Positions 23,339 to 35,353 of a DNA stretch of 64,000 nucleotides are shown here, piece by piece (within the stretch, counting starts at the first letter, position 1; every line of letters starts with the position of its first letter). This stretch comes from Pseudovirgaria hyperparasitica (Eukaryota > Ascomycota > Dothideomycetes > Acrospermales > Acrospermaceae), in NCBI RefSeq assembly GCF_010093815.1, contig NW_022985568.1:560449-624448 (forward strand). Direction: 5' to 3'. Below the pieces are notes generated by a model. That model saw only the letters and a list, made by a program, of their open reading frames with translations. It was not told the origin of the DNA and did no database searches. The translations under genes and the position numbers were made by a program.

Positions 23339-25158
23339 ATGTCGACCCTCAGCCGAACCGTCCGGAGGAACATCTCCAACGTATCTCGCCAGAGACCCAC
23401 AGCTTCGACCTATACACGAACAACACGTCCTGTAGCCTTGCAGCAATTTGTGTCTAAGACTACACCTGCAACCCACTCTCAACGAGCATCTTTTACTGCC
23501 ATGGCCTCTCTCAAGTCCTCCGCTACCGAGTCCAGCCCCGTGCCGGCGAACAAGTTTGATCCTGAGATCGCTGATATCGCCAGCTACGTACATAACACAA
23601 AAATTGACTCGGCTCTAGCTGTGTGTAAAGGATTCAAAACAATATCAGAACATTACTGACTGCAAGCAGTACGATACAGCAAGCTACATTCTGAGCGACA
23701 CTCTGGGCTGTGGTCTGAAGGCCCTCGAATTCCCTCAATGCAAGAAACTCTTGGGTCCAGTTGTTGAGGGCACAGTCGTGCCCAACGGAACACGCGTTCC
23801 AGGTACTCCGCATCAAGTTGATCCTGTTTTGGGCGCTTTCAACATTGGTGCTATGATCCGATGGCTCGACTTCAACGACTGCTGGCTTGCCGCTGAGTGG
23901 GGTCACCCTTCAGACAACCTGGGTGCAATTCTGTCGGTTGCAGACTGGATATCACGGACAAATCGTGCCGGGGGCAAGCTAGGAAATGGCAAGGTCCTGA
24001 AAGTCAAGGATGTACTAGAAGCCATGATTCGCGCCCATGAGATTCAGGGGTGTTTAGCTTTGGAAAATTCGTTCAACAAGGTCGGCCTGGACCACGTTGT
24101 CTTGGTCAAAGTTGCATCAACGGCTGTTGTAGCTAAGATGATGGGGCTCACTGAAGGTCAGACTCGCGATGCAGTGTCTCAAGCTTGGGTCGATGGACAA
24201 TCGATGCGAACTTACCGCCACTCCCCCAACACCATGTCCCGAAAATCGTGGGCTGCTGGTGATGCCTGCGAGAAGGCCGTCAATCTCGTATTGAAAGTGC
24301 AGAAGGGTGAGGGCGGGCTGCCGACGGTGTTGTCTACTCCCACGTGGGGCTTCTACGATGTCAACTTCGGTGGCAAACCCTTCAAGTTCCAAAGAGAGTA
24401 CGGCAGTTACATTATGGAAAACGTCCTCTTCAAAGTGTCATATCCAGGTGTGTTTCTCTCATGTTTGTGTACATGCCATTGACTAACCATTTACCTCTGC
24501 AGCTGAATTTCATTCACAGACCGCCATCGAGGCCGCGCAGCGTCTTAATAAGAAGATTGCGGCCTTGGGTAAGACTGCTGCCGACATCGAAGAAGTCACA
24601 AATCGCACTCACGAAGCTTGCATTCGAATTATCGACAAGCAGTTCAAGCCTATGGACAACTTTGCTGATCGTGATCACTGCGTTCAGGTAGATTCAAGTC
24701 CTGCAAATGTTATAGCATGTCTTGCTAACGCATCCTTGTAGTACATGGTTGCCGTCATGTTTGTTTTCAATCGCCTCGAAGCGACGGATTACAGCGATGG
24801 CGGTGAGGCCGCCACCTCCGAGCTCGTGGAGTCTTTGAGACAGCGTATCAAGTGTGTTGAGGACCCTAAGTTCACTGCAGACTATCACGACCCTGAGAAG
24901 CGATTCATCTCAAACGCTCTGACTGTCAAGCTAAAGGATGGCACCGTTCTCGAGGAGGAAGTAGTGGAGGCGCCTCTGGGGCATAAAGTCAGACGTGACG
25001 AGGCTAAGCCCCATATTCTTGCCAAGTTTGAGCGACACATCGGACCACACCTTGCAGAATCTCGGGTGAAGGAGCTGGTAGATTTGGCAAAGGACCCCAA
25101 GGCATTGGAGAGCATGGACGTGGACAAGTATGTTGACTTGTACGTGACGGAGGCATAA
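23339..25158 (+). CDS. prpD: 2-methylcitrate dehydratase (mitochondrial)
   Basis: Predicted 553-residue PrpD-family enzyme that dehydrates 2-methylcitrate in the methylcitrate cycle, the fungal route for propionyl-CoA made from odd-chain fats, Val, Ile and Met. Four exons (23339-23620, 23670-24447, 24503-24687, 24742-25158) join in phase with GT-AG introns of 48-55 nt. The first about 55 residues are rich in Ser, Thr and Arg with almost no acidic residues, a good mitochondrial presequence. PrpD features include [50 protein letters not shown] and [22 protein letters not shown]. Length and order match fungal homologues throughout, so it should be functional. Confidence 0.95.
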
Positions 25159-26554
25159 GTGTTTTAGCCAGGTGCAAGATGTAGACTACCAATGAGTGTC
25201 ACTGTGTCATCCTGACCAAGATGGAAAAAATACTGAGGACCCATCTACAGAACTACCTAGACATAGCCATATTCTGATTGGCTGGAATTAACTGTTTCGA
25301 AAAGCAATGATCAACGGTGTACCACTGACAGTGCTGACAGCAAAATGCAGACGTCTGCGCTATTATAACGATACTACAGTAGTCTGCAGTGTTGCATCGC
25401 TATCGTAATGGCACCCTCAGACGTGCAATGCTTTGGGGATCTAAATTTATGTATCGGATGGGATGGCAAGGCCCCAGCTTTCCACTACTGCAAGTCGCGC
25501 GTGTCAGAAGATTATATATTGGGCCTTGGATGATACACTGGACCCTGATTAACATGGAGAGGCTGGTAGGTACAGTAGCAGTGAGCGTAGACTTCTACTA
25601 TGCAGTAACAGTCTTTTACAACTGTATAGATAAGATATATATGTATCTCATCTTCGACGCGATGATAAATACCTCTAGCTATATAGGGTCTAGATAGATG
25701 CCTAGGTAACCGCCCCGTTCTTTTTCCGATCAGCAGGCGTAGCATCATCATATCATAGCACTAACGCCAAGGTCTGATACATTTCACATATGCAATTTGA
25801 AATTCGTAGATCAACTCATGTGTGTCAGCCACAAGTGGATTTTCTGTTAATGAGCACAATCTCTACACACACCAATACGTCATGTCGGACATTTGTCGAC
25901 GGTGCAATGCGAGGTATTTTACGAGGTCTAGAAGTCGCGACGAAAATTCAGGGGGACACGGGTCAGTGAGTCCAGTGTCAGCTCGTGGGGATATGCGCGC
26001 GGCCCCTGGGTTAGAGTGGGGCTAAATGGCGGCTTCTAATTGGTGCCCGAGCAGAACACACTCCACCGCACCAGCGATCTGCGACAACCTAGCGCTACCA
26101 AGGTTCGTTTCAAACATCAGCCTCAACTCTTTCACACCACATCCTATCGTGCAAAGGATGGCCGACCCACTGCCGCGTAAGGATGGCCGGTCTTTATACC
26201 CAAAGTGACGAGCCGTCTTCTGACAATTGGAAGATGGACGCCCCGCTCGTCCTTTCAGCGTATACAATCTTTTGTTTTAGGTCGCATTCTTTTCTTGCAC
26301 ATTCTCCGTGATTAAAAAGACCTTCAACGACCGGCGGCTTGGAACGCTCTCGTTCTCATACATTCATTATACATTTGTTTACACTACTTTCCGTGAGATT
26401 TCGTAATTCCCTGAAATTGCTTTCGGCTGCAAACGGCATCAGTCAATATTATTCCACGTTTGTCTATCAGCACACCAGAAGACTCACAGGCCTTGAGTAT
26501 ATTATACATTCCGCCCAGTACAGCGGATTCATATTTCGATTCTCTAAACTAAAC
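25159..26554. other. Intergenic, promoter of the Crh gene
   Basis: 1.4 kb with no supported gene. Short frames at 25389-25697 and 26022-26267 lack domains. Confidence 0.45.
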
Positions 26555-27869
26555 ATGGTTCAATATCTTAGCAAGGCCGTAGCGGCTATCGCTTTTCTTC
26601 CCTTTGCTGCGCACGCTCAGACATTCAGCGCTTGCAACCCGACCAAAAGTACGGGATGCCCTGCTAATCCAGCTATCGAGACGAATTTTGAGTCCGACTT
26701 CAGGACTGGAGCGTCAGCTCTAAGCGGATGGACAATCACTTCTGGCTCCTTGACCTATGCGAACGATGGAGCGGCCTTAACCATCAACAAACAAAAGGAT
26801 GCCCCGACCGTCGCGACCAATGGATATTTGCTTTTTGGGCGGGTTGAAGTCAGGACCAAGGCTGCTATGGGTACGGGGATCATTAGTAGCATCGTTTTGC
26901 AGTCTGAGGACCTCGACGAGGTCGATTGGGAGTTTCGCGGAACTTTCGACAACCAAGTCCAAACTAACTACTTTGGCAAGGGTGTAAGTTGGATTCAGCT
27001 CTGTAGAAACTGCTCTCGTTCTGACGTTTTAGAATACGACATCGTACGATAGAGGACAAACACACTCCGTATCAGCACCATTCACAAAGGCCCACACGTA
27101 TATCGTGGATTGGACTTCTCAGAGGATCAACTTCTACATTGATGACGGCAATACCCCTATCCGCACGATCAATTATGCTGATGCCGTGGGTGGAAGAAAT
27201 TACCCCCAAACACCCATGAATGTTCGAATTGGTATATGGGCTGGAGGCGATCCAGACAATGAGCCTGGCGTCATCCAGTGGGCAGGTGGTAAGACAGACT
27301 ATACTCGGGCTCCCTTCACCCAGATTCTCGAATACGTCAAGATAACCAACTATTCCCCGGGCAAGGAATATGTGTGGAAAGACCAATCCGGGTCCTACCA
27401 GAGCATCCAGGTCGTTCCCGGCACAGCAAACACTAAAGATCGCGCCGCGCCAAGGAGAGCTACATTTGCAAGCGAAGATACGGCGGCTGTCGATAACTCT
27501 ATTGCTGCAAGAGGTGAATCCGATGCAATGAGAGGTCAACAGTATGCTGGCGCTGGAGAGTTCTATCCGACTGCTGTGGATTCCACCTCATGCACAACAA
27601 CAACTTTGGTCGTCACCGTCACAGACAGTAGTGAGCCGACCGTGATTTACCCTAGCATGACAGCCTCGGCAATGCCATCGTCTCTCATGATGGACACTGC
27701 ATCTCCCGACACGTTCCAACCCATATCGTCAATCCCGATTGCGAAACCAAGTGGACGGCCGACACCAGCCACTCCGTCTCCAGTTTCATTCACTGGCGCT
27801 GCTGCTGCACCGACGGCAATGGGCGGCGCTGTCCTAATGGCTGGTGCTATTGGTGCTTTATTGTTGTGA
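26555..27869 (+). CDS. GPI-anchored Crh-type chitin-glucan transglycosylase (GH16)
   Basis: Predicted 421-residue cell-wall enzyme of the Crh family (GH16), which links chitin to beta-glucan. Exon 1 (26555-26983) and exon 2 (27033-27869) are joined across a 49-nt intron with a GTAAGT donor and TTTTAG acceptor. A signal peptide (about 1-21) precedes a short Cys pair segment and the GH16 fold. The catalytic motif is DEVDWEF, with the nucleophile at Glu122 and the acid/base at Glu126. YDRGQTHSV, the acceptor-side DWTSQRINFYIDD and the GIWAGGDP segment are typical of Crh proteins. A Ser/Thr/Pro-rich stalk follows, and the C-terminus ends in a small-residue plus hydrophobic tail (FTGAAAAPTAMGG then AVLMAGAIGALLL), a good GPI signal. 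I see no chitin-binding module, as in many Crf1/Utr2-like fungal forms. Confidence 0.95.
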
Positions 27870-28004
27870 AAAGCTGTACAGGAATACAATGTTGCCAAAC
27901 CTTGTTAACCAGGTATAATTTATGTACCTGGAGTTTTCCACAGATGTTGAGATGCACAAATCAAATATTCATGTACATACTTGTTCACTCGATCCAGCAT
28001 CCAG

Positions 28005-28999
28005 ACTTTTATACCGATATTTTCATTCTACGACCCTCAATTTGTGCCCTTTGCGGTCGCTCTCGCCACTCCGCTTTCGGCAGTCGGCGAAGCTCAATCA
28101 TACAACAGTCTGCACTCCGCCGTTTATGTCGCCGATGTAGGAACTGACAGAAAACTGAGTGAACTCTTTGCAAATCAATGATATTAACACTTTATATGTC
28201 TTGTTAAGAGATTTAGACCGGTCTAAACACTTCAGACAGGTACATGCTCCTGAAGGTTTGTGAGCTCACGGTTACACCTAATTTGTTGAGTTGACAGGGA
28301 CACCAACAGTTCACTTATCTCCATCTTGCCCGCAGTATCCCTCTCGCATCTGTCCAGATCCATCCGTGGGTACAAACTTCGATTTACCACCTCTTAAACG
28401 CGACGCCAGAGAGCGAACTGCGGTTTCTCGTTGGCACCATGTCCGCCTTGACGCCTGCGTCTTCGACACACCTGCTGTCCAGCACTGACACCAAAGAAAG
28501 TTCACCATCGCTGCTCAGGATCGTTGTTGTCGGTTCGCCGGTCATTATCACTCTGGCTCGCAGGACGTCCTTCCAATCTAGCTCCACCAGCGCCTCGAGC
28601 GTTGTCAGTGAAACAAGGCTTTCGCATCTCTACAACGATATGGGCGCCGACAGTACCCTGATCATAGCGAACATTGATTCGCAAGCTATAACACCCTCAA
28701 GCCTACCTGCTGTAGCTGCTCCGTCATCTTCGCTTCAAGGCCACTTGTTTGCCGACGTTCAGTTGACCTCAACACAACTCAACCCCGTCACGACATCCAG
28801 TTTAACCGGAACGTCTCTGCCCACGAGCACAGATAATGGAGACAAACCACTACTTGAAGACACCCTCAGCGCATCACGCTTTACCGCGGTTTCGATTGCA
28901 GCAATATTTGCAGGCCTCGCGCTCGTTGGTGCGTTGCTCGCATACATGTACTTCCGGAGAGGCGTGAAGAAGAGGAGGGGTTCGGCAGGGATGAAGTGA
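28005..28999 (+). CDS. Ser/Thr-rich single-pass membrane protein (5' end unresolved)
   Basis: The main exon (28298-28999) is open for 235 codons. It encodes a hydrophilic region, a long Ser/Thr-rich segment, one transmembrane helix (about 28895-28960, VSIAAIFAGLALVGALLAYMY) and a short basic tail (FRRGVKKRRG), the layout of a type I wall sensor or mucin-like protein. Upstream, a CAG acceptor at 28297 can pair with a GTACAT donor at 28240. A 23-nt exon (28217-28239) can join in phase to an earlier exon that ends at 28158 and is open from about 28005. The true start may lie further upstream, near or in the 3' region of the Crh gene. If upstream exons are rejected, the ATG at 28439 gives a 186-residue product. 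Function unknown. Confidence 0.5.
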
Positions 29000-29516
29000 G
29001 ACAGCACATGGTATATGACGATGGTATTTCTTCGTTGGAGGATACTGTGCACTCACGGCACGCAAGCCCTGGGGCTTCTTTGATTTGTCACTGAGGGAAC
29101 TTGTAGTCGTTAGCACTGGGATACCAGGCATGTACGAGGGTCTTTACGAGCATGAACATGTCAAGAGGGTTATGCGTAGTACAGATGACGAATGCGATAT
29201 CAGAAAGGCATTCGTCAGTTGTCACTCATACTGGTTGAAAAATTACTTCAAGCCACACATAAAGGCAATACGGAAGGTGCCTCTGCATTCACTACCATGA
29301 AGATGAGTAATAAGCGTTTGCATGAATGCTCGATCTTCGTCAGAGTGGAAGTATAGTCGTTTCTTATCATGATACTAGACCTTTTACGGAAAAGTGTATC
29401 CATAACGCGTTGTAAAATTACCTCTCTTGATGCTCTCCCATTCCTGACTTCTTCACAATTCATCAAAGTCATGTTGTGCCGAATCCCAGCTACTATAGCA
29501 TTCACGTGAAGGCAAT
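29000..29516. other. Intergenic, convergent 3' regions
   Basis: Between the membrane-protein gene and the decarboxylase gene, which point at each other. No gene is seen. Confidence 0.5.
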
Positions 29517-30914
29517 CTAATACAGTCGCATACTCCCAGGAGTTGACCGAAAGGCTTCCTCGAGGATTGTCAGGCCTTCATCAAGCTGCGACTTGCTGAT
29601 TACAATTGGCGGTGCAATTCTGAAAACGCCTCCGAAGCTTGCATGGCTGCTCAAATTCGCCCAGAGTCCTAGTTCATACGCCTTATCAGCAATCGATTTT
29701 GCAAGCTCGAGATCAGGCTTCTTTGTCTTTCGATCCCCGACAATCTCTACACCCGCCATCAAGCCTCGTCCACGCACGTCTCCGATGCAGCCGTATCGGG
29801 TGCTGAGTTTGCGCAGCCCGGCATGAAGCTCCTCTCCAAGCGACTTTGAGTGCTGTACAAGATTATCACGAAGGACAAGCTCAAGTACCTTGTCGCCTAC
29901 AGCTGCAGGAAGAGGATCGTTGACATGAGTGGTGTAGAAGCAATAGTCGCGCTCGACGCAGACGCGTTCAATCTCAGCGCTCGTAATCACTGCGCTCAGG
30001 GGCAGACCATTCCCAAGCGTCTTGCTCAATGTCAAAATGTCAGGCACGACGTCTTCGTACTCGATTGCCATGATGTTGCCGCACCTACCGACACCAGTCT
30101 GCGCTTCGTCGACTATCAGGAGCATGCCTTGTTCATCGCAATGTTTTCTGAGAGCCTTCAGATATCCTTTCGGGAGAACATGCATGCCAGCTGATGACTG
30201 GATGCATTCAACGATACATGCAGCCAATGATCCGCAAGACGCTCGATCGATCAGGCTCCAGCCATAGTTGAGCTCGGTCTCCCAGTCATATGAGCCATCT
30301 GTGTTTCGAAATATCGACCTATATGCGTTCGGCGCGGGTAACATGTGCATACCAGGCATCAGAGGTCCTTGGCCTTTCCGCCCGTAGTGATACTGTGTTC
30401 CCAAAGCTTGTGCAGTCACGCCATGCCAACTAGCACCCAGGCCAACAATTTCGAACTTGCCGGTGTATACTTTCGCCATCTTGATCGCTGCCTCGTTGCT
30501 TTCTCCGCCGGTACTGAGGAAGAATGCTTTGTCCAACCCCGCTGGCAGTATTGAAGCGAGACGTTCCGCCAAGCTGATTACTGGAGGCGAGACCATCCCG
30601 GAAAACAGATGGTCTAAGCCCCGTGCATGGTCATGAATGACTTGGACTATTTCTGGATTTCCATGGCCGAGGAGACAGGACATCTGTCCAGAGGTCCAGT
30701 CAAGAATTCTGTGGCCTTGTGCTGTATAAACGTACATTCCATGACTTCCTGTGATTACATCTTTCTCAAATTTGGTCCCATAGTTGAGCAGGTACTTCTT
30801 CGCCTTGGACTCGAGATCGTCTTGATCGGCATTCTGGTACAGCTGTGGCTCCTGAGTCTTTCTCACAGAGATTGTTTCGGATGGCCTGATCTCTTCGGAA
30901 ATAGGTGGCATCAT
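29517..30914 (-). CDS. 2,2-dialkylglycine decarboxylase (PLP, class III)
   Basis: Intronless 465-residue PLP enzyme that matches bacterial 2,2-dialkylglycine decarboxylase by eye over its whole length. The reaction converts 2-aminoisobutyrate (Aib) or isovaline plus pyruvate to a ketone, CO2 and L-alanine. All active-site positions known from the bacterial enzyme can be found: Gln77 in TSGQMS, Trp163-His164 in SWHG, Glu236 with the following Ser pair (240-241), Asp269 in VDEAQTG, the PLP lysine Lys298 in SKTLGNG and the Arg in FRIAPP. The TSGQMS and SWHG contexts separate it from ornithine or GABA aminotransferases. No targeting peptide is obvious, so cytosolic. It is divergent from the Zn2Cys6 regulator at 31338 over 423 nt that contain four CCGCGG palindromes. 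An aminotransferase using another amino acid remains possible. Confidence 0.9.
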   Translation of the reverse strand: MMPPISEEIRPSETISVRKTQEPQLYQNADQDDLESKAKKYLLNYGTKFEKDVITGSHGMYVYTAQGHRILDWTSGQMSCLLGHGNPEIVQVIHDHARGLDHLFSGMVSPPVISLAERLASILPAGLDKAFFLSTGGESNEAAIKMAKVYTGKFEIVGLGASWHGVTAQALGTQYHYGRKGQGPLMPGMHMLPAPNAYRSIFRNTDGSYDWETELNYGWSLIDRASCGSLAACIVECIQSSAGMHVLPKGYLKALRKHCDEQGMLLIVDEAQTGVGRCGNIMAIEYEDVVPDILTLSKTLGNGLPLSAVITSAEIERVCVERDYCFYTTHVNDPLPAAVGDKVLELVLRDNLVQHSKSLGEELHAGLRKLSTRYGCIGDVRGRGLMAGVEIVGDRKTKKPDLELAKSIADKAYELGLWANLSSHASFGGVFRIAPPIVISKSQLDEGLTILEEAFRSTPGSMRLY

Positions 30915-31071
30915 GAGATAATTGAGAATGGAATGTGTGAGAGGTTGGCCGAGTGTTTCTGGATTTCACGCATCCAGGAGGTCAATATTGGAGGTCATAT
31001 TTACGAGAAACACCATCGAAGGTTGCAGTTCTCGTGCCACACACCATTCTGGTGCCCGGGCTACCTTGTCT

Positions 31072-31270
31072 CCGCGGCAAACTTCCTGCGCGGCCATCTC
31101 TGATGAATGAGGACAGGGGATGCAGGTTCAAACCAGCGAGTCATACATTACTGACAGTCTCCACATTTCCTATAGCTCGTATCTTTGCTTGTCCGCGGAA
31201 ATCTCACTTTACCGCGGTGCTCCTCGACAATAACAATGGTAAATAACTTTCCAGTATTACACTCCCGCGG
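31072..31270. promoter_or_regulatory. Divergent promoter with four CCGCGG palindromes
   Basis: CCGCGG occurs at 31072, 31193, 31212 and 31265, in the 423 nt between the decarboxylase and Zn2Cys6 gene starts. Binuclear zinc proteins bind paired CGG triplets, and CCGCGG is an inverted CCG/CGG pair with no spacer. The copy at 31212 sits in TTTACCGCGG, found in the opposite orientation in the second cluster promoter. Binding by the neighbouring regulator is inferred. Confidence 0.55.
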
Positions 31271-31337
31271 CTTTCAAAGACATCTTCAACCGCGCAGAAG
31301 TCAAAGTCCTTGAAGTCTGCTTGCAGTCGTAACGATC

Positions 31338-33401
31338 ATGCCTCGCGAGGCCACACCTCGACCTTATCGATCGCACCTACGTCCAGCTTGCCTCCCCTGT
31401 CGCCGACGAAAGTCGCGATGCAAGACCGATAGTGTTTTGGGACAATGCCTTATGTGTCAAGCTCATGGAACTGTGTGTGTATTTCCAGAGGAGTCTGATC
31501 ATCGTGCTGCAAGAAACAGTGCGCAACGCTCGTCTGCAAAGCCTCAGACAGAAGATTACGACGGTGCATATGGCGGCATATCTGCTAATTTAATTCCGAG
31601 ATATCGTGACTCCGATCGACACATGGGACGCGCGACGGCTGATACGTCATCAGTATCGGTACCTAGTCCTGTACAACAACGGCCGGCGCATACACATGGC
31701 AGTCAGCCAGCAGTGCCCACTCTCCTGGACAGTCTTGCTGTTGACGGAGAACATAACCCACACATCGTCGGGCCGGTAGTAGTGAATGATAATGACATGT
31801 TACAAGAATACCTTTCTACGAGACGGAATGATGGCGCAGGTCCGTCTAGAATGATAACAATGGGTAGGACCTTCCAGTATGGAGCTGTGAGACGGCCGGT
31901 GATGTTCTCAAATGTCCAGAAGCAGCCTGTGGGACTCACAAGCAACCGTGATCCAGCGTTCCTGAAGACTATGGTTATCGAGAAACTTTTAGAGCCATTT
32001 GGCCACGAGTTGATTCGAGTGTAGGTCAATCAACTACTCCTCTGCTCCTGCTATGCTGATTCGTGAACAGTTATCTACACAAAGCCAACTGCTGTTTGCC
32101 TTTATTAGATGAACAGTCACTTTATAGTGCAGACAAGGACATTATCTCGCCGACGCTGCTGGCTAGTATTTATGCGAATGCTCTGATCTATTGGCGCCAC
32201 GACACCCACCTTGCCTCGCATAGATGTCCAGATGTGCGCTTCATATGGAATCTTGCGAACGAAGCTTTATATATAGAGCTTCAACGGTCGCCCGGAATGT
32301 CAACGATCATTTCGATCTTGCTAAACATCAGTGGTAGACCTACGACAGCCGTGATGGGTAACGCAGTACTTATAGGATCTGCAATCGCACTGTCGTACTC
32401 CCTAGGTCTCAACCGCGATCCTGGAGCATGGGAGATTTCGGCGACGGAGAAGAACGTGAGACGACAAATCTGGTGGGCTATTGTGATTTTCGACTGCTGG
32501 TAAGCCTGCAGAGCCTGACGCCAACGCGTTCTGACAGATTCTCGATAGGAGCAGTATGTCTTATGGTACTCCTCCACAGGTACAACGTCATCAACATGAC
32601 GTCTGTGTCCCTGATATGAATGACATGCTTGCCAGTGATGCTACACCGAGAGGAGCAGCTGGTGCCCCTATCTATATAGCATTCATCGGTCTCACAAAGA
32701 TCCTGAGTATTCTTCTCGATCATGTGTATCGTATCGAATCTTCCGGTAGTACACGCAATGAAATTGGGCCATGTGAAGTTTCCCTCAATACGAATCTATA
32801 CGAGTGGGAGGAAGGACTGACAGAGAACATACGTCGCATCATCATACGTGGCGCACATCTTGACCAACCGGGCGCTGCAAACTTCAGGCTCGCGTACTTA
32901 TCAGTCAAGCTTCTTCTACATCGCATAGAGCTAGGACTTGACCCGCAAGAGACGTCGTCAGACACGCGGCCCAGTCACCAATACGCCCAGGCCCAGAGAG
33001 TCGCCGAGGAGATTGTTATGCTCGTGCAAGAGCTAGGTGTGGAGCAGCTGGGCGACTTCTGGCTATCAGTCAGCGCGTTCTCGCTCACTTCTGCCATGAG
33101 TTTCCTTGTGCGACGAACGTTGGAGTCTCGACGAGAGTATAATGCAGATCTGAACCAGATAGGTGCTTTCAAGTTGGCGAAGCAGTTTATTGCCATTCTG
33201 AGATCTCATCGTCAACAGCATGCGTGGGATGTTGGTGACTTGTGTCTGTCTCAGTATAGTGAAGTCATTGAGAGTCTGGAACAGGGGGACCTTGATTCGG
33301 GTCCATCGCTGTCGAATATTGAGGACTTTGTTCCCGATGTCAACGTCGATCAGCTGTTTCCGAGTCTATGGGACATGTTTGAGGCAGAAGGTGCGTTGTA
33401 A
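31338..33401 (+). CDS. Zn2Cys6 transcription factor, likely cluster regulator
   Basis: Predicted 654-residue fungal binuclear zinc factor. Exons 31338-32020, 32071-32499 and 32549-33401 join in phase (GTAGGT and GTAAGC donors, CAG and TAG acceptors). The N-terminal cluster has cysteines 18, 21, 28, 37, 40 and 47 (C-x2-C-x6-C-x8-C-x2-C-x6-C) with a basic CRRRKSRCK loop. The middle region is the fungal-specific regulatory domain: HKANCCLPLLDEQSL, SYSLGLNRDPGAW, VRRQIWWAIVIFDCW and the MSYGTPP segment are its usual landmarks and run across both splice junctions, which supports the model. No membrane segment. It sits between the decarboxylase and dipeptidase genes. Together with CGG-type palindromes in both nearby divergent promoters, this suggests local, possibly self-regulating control. 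Confidence 0.9.
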
Positions 33402-33467
33402 TTGGAGTTGTCTCAATGATTTAGGATACTTTGTTTCGTCCGGGGTCAGTATCTTGGTACAGACGTC

Positions 33468-34877
33468 CTACTCTTCCAGATACAATCCTTCTTCTGGCGG
33501 TGGTATTCCGTACCATCCCATTTCTTCTTTGTCTTCTGGGTCTGGGTCATCCATCTGGTAGTATCCGTCATATCGCCACCACTTACGATCCTCCCACACG
33601 TCTTCGACAGGAAGGACACCGTCCTGCCTCATCAAGTCCTTCACGTTCTCTACGCCACGCCAGACTCGCAGAATATTCTCTCCTGCTAGCTTGCCAAGCT
33701 GCTCTTCCGTAGCCCCTCGGTCAAGTATGGCTTTGAGTAGCCCGGGATAGCACCGCACATCTTCCAAGCCCTTGATCACACTTGCAATTCCATCAAAGTC
33801 CGAGCCGAGGCCTACATGGTCCCAACCAATCCTCTCAGCAATGTAGAAGAGGTGATCAATCACCATGTCCATCGTCGCATCTGCCCGTCGCGTGGCAACA
33901 TGCTCCGGGACAAACGTCACCATCACTATTCCCCCATTTTGCGGCACTTGATCGAGGATGTGATCCGGGAGGTTCCGTGCGCAGTCAAAGACACCTTTGG
34001 CATTGCTGTGCGAGAACATCACAGGCGCCCTCGTCAGCTTCAAGACTTGCACTGCACAATCCTCGGATACATGCGACAGGTCGATGATCATGCCGATCCT
34101 GTTCATTTCGACAATGGCGGCCCGGCCCAGCTTCGACAATCCGCCGTGCACGGGTCCAGTCTTCGATGTCGAGCTGTCTGCGAACGCGTTGTTGCAGACA
34201 TGCGTCAGCGTGCACTGCGGTCTCGTAAGCTTCTCTTCGCTTTGATGGTTATGATGACGATTGGGAATCATGCACTGACATAGCGGACACCAAGCATGTA
34301 GAAAGCCATGATGATGCCTATGCTGTTACCGGCCATGTGGAGGCTGGTCCATCAGCTGTGGAAGAATGCAACAGATGAGACAACTCACCCCTCAATCCCA
34401 ATAGAGCACGCAATCCTACCCCCTGCATACACCTTTTTGACCTCATCTGGCCCCTTGACCAACTCGAAAGTGTCGGGATACGAATCTACCAGGCGCAGCA
34501 CCAGATCTACCTGCTCAATCGCATCACGTGCCATATCGCTGTACTCCGGCGTCGAGAAGTCCTCCGCCGAACGCAAGCATGGCACACATATGGACCAGAA
34601 CTGTCCTCCCACGGCGCCTATCATCAGTCACTTAGTCGACTACATCTTCTGCAGATGGATGGGAATGAGCACCTTCGCGGAGACGCGGTATATCTGTCAT
34701 TCCCCTCTCGAAGCCCTTGTTCAGGTCGAATTTTGGATTGTCGTGGATCTTGCCGTGGAAGGCTGCTCGGGGCTGCTGCGGGAGGTCGTTGTGTCCGTCT
34801 ATCAGGGGGGTTTTGCTGAGGACGCGCTTCACGCGCTCGTCGATGTCTAGTTGCTGGTACGGGTGGATGGATGCCAT
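33468..34877 (-). CDS. Renal-dipeptidase-type metallopeptidase (M19)
   Basis: Predicted 414-residue zinc dipeptidase. Four exons (34877-34673, 34617-34389, 34343-34280, 34214-33468) join in phase. Family landmarks are LIDGHNDLP with metal ligands His29 and Asp31, GGQFWSICVPC, the bridging Glu144 in CSIGIEG, then LTHVCNNAFADS, IIDLSHVS, MFSHSNAK and GLGSDFDG. No signal peptide or anchor is seen, so the protein should be cytosolic and act on imported peptides. M19 enzymes hydrolyse dipeptides and accept unusual or D-configured C-terminal residues better than most peptidases, which suits substrates with Aib. The first donor is the less common GTGCTC, chosen because it restores REGAVGGQFW. Tail to tail with the regulator gene (66 nt); divergent from the permease gene over 476 nt. 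Confidence 0.92.
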
Positions 34878-35036
34878 CGTTGTAGATGGTGATAGTATGG
34901 AGTTTGGTGTGTGTGTGTTCTTTTCATGGGCCGTTATGTTGCATGATATTTAATACTCACACTACATGCTAGCTCTTGCGGAGTGCGTCCCGATATCGTC
35001 CCTGGTATCGGATCCATTTTCGGGATGTATACGGGG

Positions 35037-35187
35037 CCGCGGCCCGCTTTTGGACGGCACAGCATAGATTGATAAGAGTATCGCGAGTCCTCCACTTTCG
35101 TACTGGAGTATGGCAAGGGAGCTTCACAGATAAGCGCTATCGGATGACCACGACTCGAGTATCCCTTGTTTCGATGGCCGCGGTAAA
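35037..35187. promoter_or_regulatory. Divergent promoter with two CCGCGG palindromes
   Basis: CCGCGG occurs at 35037 (within GGGCCGCGGCCC) and at 35178, in the 476 nt between the dipeptidase and permease gene starts. The second lies in CCGCGGTAAA, the exact reverse complement of TTTACCGCGG at 31208 in the other cluster promoter. A common regulator for the four genes is inferred from this. Confidence 0.55.
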
Positions 35188-35353
35188 CTCTACACTCCTG
35201 GCCACGAGAACCCATGAGGATCTCAATGCTGTGGATAGTGATCAAACAGATACATTAATATCATGAGAGACCAGGCGGTATATAGATTGCGTCCACTATC
35301 CACCGATCGCTCCAACGAATTGACTCCCTCCACCCACCATTTCTATCTCTAAC

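Noticed and set aside
31122-31131. GGTTCAAACC resembling a tRNA B box
   Set aside because: No A box, acceptor stem or cloverleaf can be formed around it; it lies in the divergent promoter.
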